Assembly: GCA_021825035.1 (NCBI GenBank)
Contig: JAKAIQ010000043.1
Coordinates: 1 to 11,781, forward strand
Length of the DNA stretch: 11,781 nt
Source of the DNA: Deltaproteobacteria bacterium
GTDB taxonomy: Bacteria; Desulfobacterota; GWC2-55-46
Direction: 5' to 3'
Shown: piece by piece, positions 1 to 6,258 of the stretch
Numbering within the stretch: the first letter of the stretch is position 1
Layout of the letters: each line of letters begins with the position of its first letter
Made by a program: the position numbers and the translations under genes
Notes under the pieces: generated by a model
Told to the model about the DNA's origin: nothing
Database searches by the model: none
Seen by the model: only the letters and a program-made list of their open reading frames with translations

Positions 1-1
1 A

Positions 2-403
2 TATTTTTCGGGCCCGGTGAGCAATGAGAAGATCACCGTTAATCTCGTTTCCTTCGGCTACAGGTACGGGATCCCGAGCGACGCCGACCTTGTGTTCGAT
101 ATAAGATTTCTGCCGAACCCATATTTCATAAGCTCGTTGCAGTGGCTCGATGGAAGGGATGAGAAGGTAAAAGAATATGTTCTCGCCAGGGATGAGACCA
201 GGGAATTCCTGAGGCGATTCAAGGATTTCATGGACTACCTGATGCCGCTATACCGGAAAGAGGGTAAATCCTATCTGACGGTCGCCATAGGTTGTACCGG
301 CGGCATGCACAGGTCTGTTGCCCTGGTAGAGATTCTTGCGGAAAGGATGGATTCTGACATAGTGACTGTAAGGAGAAGACACCGGGATATACAAAAACAG
401 TAG
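2..403 (+). CDS. rapZ: RapZ C-terminal domain protein, 5' end outside the window
   Basis: This is the C-terminal part of a RapZ (YvcJ/YhbJ) family protein. The frame is open to the left edge of the window, so the N-terminal P-loop nucleotide-binding domain should lie upstream. The GTG at 17 is probably an internal valine and not the start. Visible hallmarks are VNLVSFGYRYGIP, then DIRFLPNP, then IGCTGGMHRSV, a phosphate-binding loop conserved across the family, and a final RHRDIQ. E. coli RapZ senses glucosamine-6-phosphate and delivers the GlmZ small RNA to RNase E. Its C-terminus carries a basic KRKP-type tail used in RNA binding. This protein instead ends in IQKQ, so an RNA role is doubtful and a metabolite-sensing role is more likely (inference). 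EIIA follows after 17 bases, so the gene is probably the upstream member of the PTS operon. Confidence 0.9.
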   Translation, partial: YFSGPVSNEKITVNLVSFGYRYGIPSDADLVFDIRFLPNPYFISSLQWLDGRDEKVKEYVLARDETREFLRRFKDFMDYLMPLYRKEGKSYLTVAIGCTGGMHRSVALVEILAERMDSDIVTVRRRHRDIQKQ

Positions 404-420
404 CTTATTCGGAGTTTGAA

Positions 421-825
421 ATGATCGGAGCCGTCATAATAACTCATGGAAGTCTTGCGGCAAGTCTTCTTGAAGCCGCGGAACTCATCGCCGGGAAGGC
501 TGAGAACATAAAGGCCATTTCCGTAAAAAGTTCCGACGCGACCGAGCTGGTCCGGAGTTCCCTTACCCAGGCGGTAAAGGAAGTGAACAGCGGTAACGGG
601 GTGGTGATCTTTACGGACATGTTCGGCGGCACTCCGACGAACATAGCTCTCTCGGTATTGGAAGTTGGAAAGATCGAAGTGGTAACCGGGGTAAACCTGC
701 CGATCGTCCTCAGGTTCTTAAATCACAGGGGCAACAGGCAGCTCAAAGAGCTTGTGACTCTCCTGAAAGAATACGGCCAGAAAAGCATTGTCCTTGCGGG
801 AGACATGCTGAAAGACGGCATGTGA
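421..825 (+). CDS. PTS mannose-family EIIA component
   Basis: This is a cytoplasmic phosphocarrier of the mannose/fructose/sorbose PTS family, 134 residues, the usual size for a free-standing EIIA domain. It should take phosphate from HPr and pass it to EIIB. The N-terminus MIGAVIITHG places the phospho-accepting histidine at residue 9. The conserved FTDMFGGTPTN loop lies near residues 62-72. The ATG at 421 has a GGAG at 411-414 with 6-base spacing. The gene ends in ATGTGA, and the next frame can start at the overlapping GTG. It lies between rapZ and EIIB, matching the common rapZ-EIIA neighbourhood in Desulfobacterota-like genomes. Subfamily substrate (mannose, fructose, glucosamine and so on) cannot be read from the sequence. 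Confidence 0.95.
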   Translation: MIGAVIITHGSLAASLLEAAELIAGKAENIKAISVKSSDATELVRSSLTQAVKEVNSGNGVVIFTDMFGGTPTNIALSVLEVGKIEVVTGVNLPIVLRFLNHRGNRQLKELVTLLKEYGQKSIVLAGDMLKDGM

Positions 826-1337
826 CGGAGAATCGGAAGGGAGCCGCCTTCGCGCGTACATTAATGATTGTACTTGTCCGGGTCGATGACCGCCTGCTTC
901 ATGGGCAAATCGTATGCTCATGGGTCCCTTATATAAAGGCCAATGCCCTCATAATAGCGTCGGATGCGGCTGCCGGAGACAGCATTGTGAGAGGGATCAT
1001 GGCGTCATGCGGCCACGGGGGGCTAAGCGTTGAGGTTGAAAGTGTCGATGACGTCATCAGGTATATTCCTGCGGGAGCGGATGGCGATTCGAAGGCTATT
1101 CTGATCGTGGGAGAGCTCGGGGACGCCATGAGGATATATGAGGCCGGCATGAGATTCAGGTCGTTGAATATAGGCAATATCCATCATGAACAAGACGGCA
1201 GGACGCTTTCGCCATCCGTTATAATCAACGGGGAGGATGAAGCGATAATTGAAAGATTCGAGGATGCCGGAGTAAAGATAGACATACGTGACGTGCCGAC
1301 GAGCGTCGCGGTGGCATATGCGAGGAGACCGCGATGA
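822..1337 (+). CDS. PTS mannose/sorbose-family EIIB component
   Basis: This is a cytoplasmic EIIB of the mannose/sorbose PTS family, which passes phosphate from EIIA to the incoming sugar at EIIC/EIID. The signature VRVDDRLLHGQ contains the active-site histidine, residue 27 from the GTG at 822 or residue 13 from the ATG at 864. IHHEQDGRTLSPSV and DIRDVPTS are also typical of the family. Two starts compete. GTG 822 overlaps the EIIA stop by four bases (GTGA), like the other junctions here. ATG 864 gives the family's usual N-terminus, MIVLVRVDDRLLHGQ, but its nearest purine-rich site (839-843) is about 20 bases away. I give the outer limit, and 864 may be the true start. The gene ends in an ATGA overlap with EIIC. 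Confidence 0.92.
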   Translation: MTENRKGAAFARTLMIVLVRVDDRLLHGQIVCSWVPYIKANALIIASDAAAGDSIVRGIMASCGHGGLSVEVESVDDVIRYIPAGADGDSKAILIVGELGDAMRIYEAGMRFRSLNIGNIHHEQDGRTLSPSVIINGEDEAIIERFEDAGVKIDIRDVPTSVAVAYARRPR

Positions 1338-2065
1338 TTGCAAATATGCTCGCGCATTCCATGATCGTGTCAGTGACGGGTGGGGCGCTGTTGCTTGACA
1401 GGACAGCGGCCTTCCAGACGATGGTCTCGAGGCCCCTTGTTGCGGCTCCGCTTATCGGCTGGGTCCTCGGCAATCCGCTTATGGGCCTGGCGATCGGGGT
1501 TGTCCTTGAGATAATTTTTATAGGGGATCCGCCGGTCGGAAGTCATATACCCGTTAACGAAACGGCTCTGGCCGTGGTAATCACGTCCGTGACAGCGACC
1601 GCCCTTGACGCAGGCGGCTCCCCCGGACTTCATGAGGTCAGATACTTCGGCATAACCGGCGCATTGCTGTTATTACCTCCTCTTTTGTTGGTTGTTGTAC
1701 CGTTAAACATGATCTATCAAAGGGCCGATGCGCTTACGAGAAGGCTTAATGCCGGTTTTTTTTATGCCGCGGCGCGTTCACTTGAAGAAGGAGTGCCGGT
1801 AAGCCTGATGAAGGAAAACTTGAAGGGGCTGCTTCTTTTTTTCCTGACAGGCACTGCGGCGCTGTTCATAACTATTTTTCCGTTGACGATTGCGGCTTCT
1901 TATTTCGGGGCATTTCTTGCCATGCCGTTTTTTTTCTCTTTCGCGCTTGCCGGCTGTCTGATACTGGGAATAGCCGCGGCTCTTAATGCTGTTTGCACGG
2001 ATAGAAGTTTGATAATTTTCATAACGGCCTGTATGGGCGCTATTATTTTATGGATAGTCCGATGA
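1334..2065 (+). CDS. PTS mannose/sorbose-family EIIC permease
   Basis: This is an integral inner-membrane component of a mannose/sorbose-family PTS, 243 residues, almost entirely hydrophobic helices. It should form the sugar channel together with EIID. Family signs are GGALLLDRTAAFQTM, SRPLVAAPLIGWVLGN and the EIIFIGDPPVG segment near residues 59-69, followed by several more membrane segments. The ATG at 1334 overlaps the EIIB stop in an ATGA, which implies translational coupling. Three T runs of 7-8 bases (1756-1763, 1836-1842, 1928-1935) lie inside the gene in Phe/Leu-rich stretches. The frame stays open through them. Sugar specificity cannot be told. Confidence 0.93.
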   Translation: MIANMLAHSMIVSVTGGALLLDRTAAFQTMVSRPLVAAPLIGWVLGNPLMGLAIGVVLEIIFIGDPPVGSHIPVNETALAVVITSVTATALDAGGSPGLHEVRYFGITGALLLLPPLLLVVVPLNMIYQRADALTRRLNAGFFYAAARSLEEGVPVSLMKENLKGLLLFFLTGTAALFITIFPLTIAASYFGAFLAMPFFFSFALAGCLILGIAAALNAVCTDRSLIIFITACMGAIILWIVR

Positions 2066-2838
2066 GTATAAGAACAGGCACCAAATTGAAGGTTTTCTTC
2101 AGTTCTTTTTTCATTCAGGCTTCATGGAGCTTTGAGAAGATGCAGGGCCTCGGCTTCGCGGCCGCCATATCGCCTGCCATGAAAGACGTCTTCAACGGCG
2201 GCCGGTCCTCTATCCCGGCAATGAGGAGGCATCTTGCTTACTACAATGCCCATCCGTACATGGCTTCGCCTATTCTTGGCGCGGCGATAAGGCTCGAAGA
2301 GAAAGGCAGGGACGCGGAGTGTCCGGTTGACGCGGGAGCGAGGCTTAAAGGCATGCTCATGGGGCCTTATGGCGCCATCGGTGATTCTTTTTTTTGGGGC
2401 TCTGTCCGCCCTCTTGCGTCTTGCCTCGGCGTTTTGTGCGCCATGCTCTGGGGGCTCTGGTGCATACCGGTATTTCTTGTCTTTTACAATGCGTTCCATC
2501 TCTGGATGAGGTGGGATGGATTAATGAAAGGATACATGCTTGGGGAGGGGGTCGTAGGTTACGTGATATCGCTCGAGCTCCCCAAATGGTCTATAAGGTT
2601 GCGTTATGCCTCGGCTGCGGTCCTTGGGATATTTTTTGCTATGGCGGCGTTTGGTCTTGCGAGGCCCGTTATGGCATGGCATCTCAATAATCAGGGCACA
2701 TGGCTGTTTGCTGGCATGATCCTCGCGTTTATCTCGACTTTTTTTTTAAAGATGTTTCTTAGAAAGGGCATAACCGTCACAAGCCTTGTGTACATCGTCG
2801 TTCTGCCTTTGATCATATTAGGAGCGATATTACGTTAA
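2062..2838 (+). CDS. PTS mannose-family EIID component
   Basis: This is the membrane-associated EIID subunit, found only in mannose-family PTS systems, where it assembles with EIIC. Conserved features are FIQASWSFEKMQGLGF near the N-terminus, YNAHPYMASPILG, and GPYGAIGDSFFWGSVRP around residues 106-122, followed by C-terminal hydrophobic segments. The preferred start is ATG 2062, which overlaps the EIIC stop in an ATGA like the EIIB-EIIC junction. ATG 2050, four codons upstream, is possible. T runs at 2388-2395 and 2739-2747 lie in frame and do not break it. The TAA at 2836-2838 is followed 18 bases later by the HPr start. With EIIA, EIIB and EIIC the permease set is complete. Confidence 0.93.
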   Translation: MSIRTGTKLKVFFSSFFIQASWSFEKMQGLGFAAAISPAMKDVFNGGRSSIPAMRRHLAYYNAHPYMASPILGAAIRLEEKGRDAECPVDAGARLKGMLMGPYGAIGDSFFWGSVRPLASCLGVLCAMLWGLWCIPVFLVFYNAFHLWMRWDGLMKGYMLGEGVVGYVISLELPKWSIRLRYASAAVLGIFFAMAAFGLARPVMAWHLNNQGTWLFAGMILAFISTFFLKMFLRKGITVTSLVYIVVLPLIILGAILR

Positions 2839-2856
2839 TCCAGGGGAAGGAAAAAT

Positions 2857-3108
2857 ATGAATGAGCAGGCAATGAGAAAGTTTATCATAAGAAATAAATT
2901 GGGTTTTCATGCGCGGGCGGCATCCCAGTTCGTGCGGATCGCCAGCTCATTCAATTCTGACATTTTCGTTCAAAAGAACTCGCAGGAGGTGAACGGGAAA
3001 AGCATTATGGGCATACTTATTCTTGCGGCTGCCAAAGGGACTGAAATTACGGTAAAGGCCGAGGGCTCGACGCCAGGCAGGCTCTTGACGCCCTGGGCGA
3101 GCTTATAA
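2857..3108 (+). CDS. ptsH: Phosphocarrier protein HPr, C-terminus frameshifted
   Basis: HPr relays phosphate from Enzyme I to EIIA. The first 70 residues are a normal HPr. GFHARAA contains the phospho-accepting His18 (His15 of model HPr). NGKSIMGILILAAAKG contains Ser49, equivalent to the Ser46 phosphorylated by HPr kinase. The ATG at 2857 follows AGGGGAAGG (2842-2850) with good spacing. After Gly70 the reading frame goes wrong: residues 71-83 are an unrelated tail ending at the TAA at 3106-3108. In the frame starting at 3069 the expected end of HPr is intact, reading DARQALDALGELINSGFGEE, and it stops at 3132-3134 inside an ATGA overlap with ptsI. One base appears to be missing near 3067-3069. 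The restored protein would be 91 residues. As written, the product lacks the last helix and is probably non-functional, unless this is a read or assembly error. Confidence 0.9.
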   Translation: MNEQAMRKFIIRNKLGFHARAASQFVRIASSFNSDIFVQKNSQEVNGKSIMGILILAAAKGTEITVKAEGSTPGRLLTPWASL

Positions 3109-3134
3109 ACTCCGGGTTCGGTGAGGAAGAATGA
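3066..3134 (+). other. Frameshift site and orphaned C-terminal coding of HPr
   Basis: This segment holds the displaced end of the HPr gene. From 3069 to 3131 the codons give DARQALDALGELINSGFGEE, a textbook HPr C-terminal helix, then TGA at 3132-3134. The upstream part is in a different frame, and inserting one base after the TC at 3067-3068 (a serine codon) joins them. No X XXY YYZ slippery heptamer is visible in the short overlap between the frames, which opens after the TGA at 3042-3044. A simple indel, biological or technical, is therefore more likely than programmed frameshifting. Confidence 0.85.
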
Positions 3135-4903
3135 CTTCTGACACGAAGAAGCAGGTAGTACTGATGAAGGGCATAGGCGTATCATCCGGAATCGCCGTCG
3201 GTAAGGCCTACCTTCTTGAGAGAGGTGCGATAGAGCCGGCACAGTACTGCTCTATCGACAGGTCGGAAGCGGAAAATGAGATAGAAAGGTTCAAGAAAGC
3301 GTTAAAGGAATCCAGGGACCAGCTTCTTCGCATCAAGAAGATGATGGAGGAAGACAAGCGCGGCAAAGAGCATATACGGATAATTGACGCCCATCTTATG
3401 ATTCTTAAAGATAATATGCTCATAAACGACACCATAAAGATCATAAGGGAAGAAAAGATAAATGCCGAATGGGCCCTTAAGAATGTTTTAAAATCACTGA
3501 TGGAGTATTTCAACAAGATAGACGACGAGTATCTTAAGGGAAGAAGTTCCGACATAGAGCATATCTTCAACAGGGTTCTTATTAACCTCCTCGGCAGAAA
3601 GCATGAGTCGATCTCGGAGATAAAGGAGCCTTCAATCGTGGTAGCCCATGACCTCGCTCCTACCGATACGGCTCAGATGGTCAATGGAACGGTTCTGGGC
3701 TTTTTGACCGACGTGGGTGGAATCACATCTCACACGGCTATCCTCTCGCGTTCGCTTGAGATACCGGCAATAATGGGCCTGGAGACGATCACCAGAAAGG
3801 TCGAGGCCGGCGATACCGTGATCGTAGACGGAACCACCGGCACCGTCATAATAAATCCATCCGAAAGCGTAATCGATGTATATAAAAAGAGGATCGAGAG
3901 GTTCAAGGACTACGGAAAGGCGCTCCTCGACTACAGGGATCTTCCATCCGAGACTACGGATGGGCGGCGGGTAAAACTCATGGGGAATATCGAGATGATA
4001 GAGGAGATAAATCCTCTTATCGATCACGGAGCCGAGGGAATAGGTCTTTACAGAACGGAGTTCCTTTATATGAACCGCAAGGACCTTCCGACCGAGGAAG
4101 AGCACGTGAAGGCGTATCGCCACGTCGTAAAAAAGATGTCCCCTAACCCGGTTATAATAAGAACGCTGGACGTCGGTGGAGACAAGTTCGTTTTGCGTGT
4201 CGTGGCGGACGAGACGAATCCGGCCATGGGGCTGCGCGCCATAAGATTCTGCCTCAAGAATACCGACATCTTCAAGACCCAGTTGAGGGGTATACTGCGG
4301 GCTAGCTCCAGCGGCAAGGTCAAGGTGATGTTTCCGATGATCTCCGGCATTGATGAGATAAGGCGCGCCAGGGCCCTTCTTGAAGAGTCGATGGCCGAGC
4401 TCAAGGCGGAAGGCAAACCCTTTGACCCGAATATTCAGATCGGGGCGATGATTGAGGTGCCTTCGGCGGCGATCATCGCCGATCTTATCGTGCGCGAGGT
4501 CGATTTCGTCTCGATCGGCACGAACGACCTTCTTCAGTATTCGCTTGCCATTGACCGGGTAAACGAGCACGTGGCTTATCTCTATGAACCTTTCCATCCG
4601 GCCGTTCTCAGAATAATAAAGACCGTGGCGGATGCCGCCAACCTGGCCGGGGTAAGCGTAGGGGTATGCGGCGAAATGGCCGGAGAGCCGGAGTATGCCC
4701 TGATCCTTCTCGGCTTTGGGATCAATAACCTGAGCATGAATGCCTTCTCCATACTTAGGGTGAAAAGGCTCATAAGGTCGATAAGCTTCGCCGAAGCGAG
4801 AAAGATCTGCAAGACCATTCTTGGATTCGCGACCGCCAAGGAGGTGGAGGCCTACATAGCATCCAGGATGCCCGAACTCTACAAGGAGGAGTTCTGGAGC
4901 TGA
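3131..4903 (+). CDS. ptsI: PTS Enzyme I (phosphoenolpyruvate-protein phosphotransferase)
   Basis: Enzyme I takes phosphate from PEP and hands it to HPr, the first step of the PTS. At 590 residues it is slightly longer than the E. coli enzyme (575). The N-terminal half holds the HPr-binding helices and the phosphohistidine domain, GGITSHTAILSRSLEIPAI, with active His201. The C-terminal PEP-binding barrel shows GIGLYRTEFLYM, DVGGDK, MFPMIS, GAMIEVPSAA, SIGTNDLLQY and GVCGEMAG, with catalytic Cys513. All key residues are present. ATG 3131 follows GAGG at 3123-3126 and overlaps the TGA of the restored HPr frame (ATGA). No terminator is visible downstream, so transcripts may run on into metK. Confidence 0.97.
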   Translation: MTSDTKKQVVLMKGIGVSSGIAVGKAYLLERGAIEPAQYCSIDRSEAENEIERFKKALKESRDQLLRIKKMMEEDKRGKEHIRIIDAHLMILKDNMLINDTIKIIREEKINAEWALKNVLKSLMEYFNKIDDEYLKGRSSDIEHIFNRVLINLLGRKHESISEIKEPSIVVAHDLAPTDTAQMVNGTVLGFLTDVGGITSHTAILSRSLEIPAIMGLETITRKVEAGDTVIVDGTTGTVIINPSESVIDVYKKRIERFKDYGKALLDYRDLPSETTDGRRVKLMGNIEMIEEINPLIDHGAEGIGLYRTEFLYMNRKDLPTEEEHVKAYRHVVKKMSPNPVIIRTLDVGGDKFVLRVVADETNPAMGLRAIRFCLKNTDIFKTQLRGILRASSSGKVKVMFPMISGIDEIRRARALLEESMAELKAEGKPFDPNIQIGAMIEVPSAAIIADLIVREVDFVSIGTNDLLQYSLAIDRVNEHVAYLYEPFHPAVLRIIKTVADAANLAGVSVGVCGEMAGEPEYALILLGFGINNLSMNAFSILRVKRLIRSISFAEARKICKTILGFATAKEVEAYIASRMPELYKEEFWS

Positions 4904-4953
4904 CTGCAGCGCCGGGATGACGAAGATGCACTTAAAGCCGTGGAAGTTTTTGT

Positions 4954-4982
4954 TTGACAATTCGGTTGAAAGGTTAAATAAT
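4954..4982 (+). promoter_or_regulatory. Sigma-70-type promoter of metK
   Basis: TTGACA at 4954-4959 is a perfect -35 element. It is separated by exactly 17 bases from AATAAT at 4977-4982, which matches the -10 consensus TATAAT at five of six positions. Transcription would start near 4989, leaving a leader of about 37 bases, too short for a SAM riboswitch. The site lies in the only sizeable gap between ptsI and metK. Confidence 0.75.
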
Positions 4983-5013
4983 GTAAAATTCTTGAATCAT
5001 TTTTCGATATAAA

Positions 5014-5019
5014 AGGAGG
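5014..5019 (+). promoter_or_regulatory. Strong ribosome binding site of metK
   Basis: AGGAGG is a perfect Shine-Dalgarno core six bases before the ATG at 5026. It fixes the metK start and predicts high expression. Confidence 0.85.
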
Positions 5020-5025
5020 AGCATA

Positions 5026-6186
5026 ATGGGAAGGGAGTATTTATTTACTTCTGAATCGGTTACGGAAGGCCATCCGGATAAGGTTGCTGATCAGGTTTCC
5101 GACTCTGTCTTGGACGCTCTTTTAAAACAGGACCCGCACAGCAGGGTCGCCTGCGAAACGCTCGTTACGACAGGGCTCGCTCTCATCGCCGGGGAAATAA
5201 CTACCACGGCAAGCATACACTATCAGGACGTCGTGAGGGATACCATAAAAGAGATAGGATATACCGATGCGTCGATGGGCTTCGATTACCGCACCTGCGC
5301 AGTCATGGTAACCCTCGACAGGCAATCGCCGGACATCGCCATGGGCGTTGACGGCTCGGAGGCAAAGGAGCAGGGGGCCGGGGATCAGGGTCTCATGTTT
5401 GGTTATGCCTGTGACCATACTCCAGAGCTTATGCCGATGCCGATTTCTCTTGCGCACAAGATAACCGCGAGGCTGGCCGAGGTCAGAAAGAAAGGGATAC
5501 TCAAGTTTGTAAGGCCTGATGGAAAGAGCCAGGTCACGGTAAGGTACGAAAACGGCAGGCCTGTCGCCGTCGATACCATCGTTGTTTCTACGCAGCATAC
5601 TCCTGACGTCGAGCATAAAGCGCTGAAAGAAGCGATCATTGAAGAGGTCATCAAAAAGGTCGTGCCGTCGGGGCTCATTTCCGGCAAGATAAAATACCAC
5701 ATAAACCCGACCGGTAAGTTCGTGGTGGGCGGCCCCCATGGAGACTGCGGTCTTACAGGCAGAAAGATAATAGTCGATACCTATGGCGGGCACGGCAGTC
5801 ACGGCGGGGGCGCTTTTTCCGGCAAAGATCCATCGAAGGTAGACAGGTCAGCTTCCTATCTTGCCAGGTACATCGCAAAGAACATAGTCGCGGCCGGTCT
5901 TGCTTCGGAGTGCGAGGTTCAACTCGCGTACGCTATAGGTGTGGCGGACCCGGTTTCAGTCATGGTCGATACCTTCGGCACGGAAAAGATCCCACAGGAG
6001 AAGATAGAAAGCCTTATAAAGAAATATTTCCGCATGAAGCCCGCTGAACTTATAGATGACCTTCAGCTTTTAAGGCCTATCTACAGAAATACCGCCGCAT
6101 ACGGTCATTTCGGCAGGACAGGCGAGGGGTTCAGATGGGAGCTTACCGACAAGGCGCAGGCAATAAAAGACGCTGCCGGTCTATAA
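5026..6186 (+). CDS. metK: S-adenosylmethionine synthase (methionine adenosyltransferase)
   Basis: This cytoplasmic enzyme makes S-adenosylmethionine from methionine and ATP, releasing phosphate and pyrophosphate. The 386 residues match the bacterial family length. The N-terminus FTSESVTEGHPDKVADQ carries the catalytic histidine (His16). The ATP motif GAGDQGLMFGYA begins at residue 117. The GGGAFSGKDPSKVDRSASY loop is present near residues 262-280, and RNTAAYGHFGR lies near the end. The gene has its own promoter and a strong ribosome binding site. ahcY follows 72 bases downstream, so the two probably share a transcript covering SAM production and recycling. No SAM riboswitch is seen upstream. 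Confidence 0.98.
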   Translation: MGREYLFTSESVTEGHPDKVADQVSDSVLDALLKQDPHSRVACETLVTTGLALIAGEITTTASIHYQDVVRDTIKEIGYTDASMGFDYRTCAVMVTLDRQSPDIAMGVDGSEAKEQGAGDQGLMFGYACDHTPELMPMPISLAHKITARLAEVRKKGILKFVRPDGKSQVTVRYENGRPVAVDTIVVSTQHTPDVEHKALKEAIIEEVIKKVVPSGLISGKIKYHINPTGKFVVGGPHGDCGLTGRKIIVDTYGGHGSHGGGAFSGKDPSKVDRSASYLARYIAKNIVAAGLASECEVQLAYAIGVADPVSVMVDTFGTEKIPQEKIESLIKKYFRMKPAELIDDLQLLRPIYRNTAAYGHFGRTGEGFRWELTDKAQAIKDAAGL

Positions 6187-6258
6187 GTCCCTTCCAATGT
6201 GGCCTTACGATTTTTCTTTCCGGATATCAGAATTGAAAAAATCTCTTAAGGGGGAAAG

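Noticed and set aside
17..403. GTG 17 as the real start of a small RapZ-like protein
   Set aside because: The frame is open to the window edge, no ribosome binding site precedes it, and the family has an N-terminal ATP-binding domain.
3042..3070. Programmed ribosomal frameshifting in HPr
   Set aside because: The two frames overlap only after the stop at 3042-3044, and no slippery heptamer or downstream structure is evident. HPr is not known to use recoding.
3632..4960. Long open frame of 442 codons on the minus strand, opposite ptsI
   Set aside because: It lies wholly across a clear Enzyme I gene, shows no recognisable motif, and is expected from codon-position bias of the plus-strand gene.
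4904..5025. SAM riboswitch before metK
   Set aside because: The predicted leader is only about 37 bases and no kink-turn or multi-helix fold is apparent.
5122..5802. 226-codon minus-strand frame opposite metK
   Set aside because: Fully inside metK, with no motif. A shadow of a highly conserved gene.
6209..6242. GATTTTT / AAAAATC inverted repeat between metK and ahcY as a terminator
   Set aside because: A pure A/T stem with a long loop and no T run after it. More likely chance in an A/T-rich spacer.
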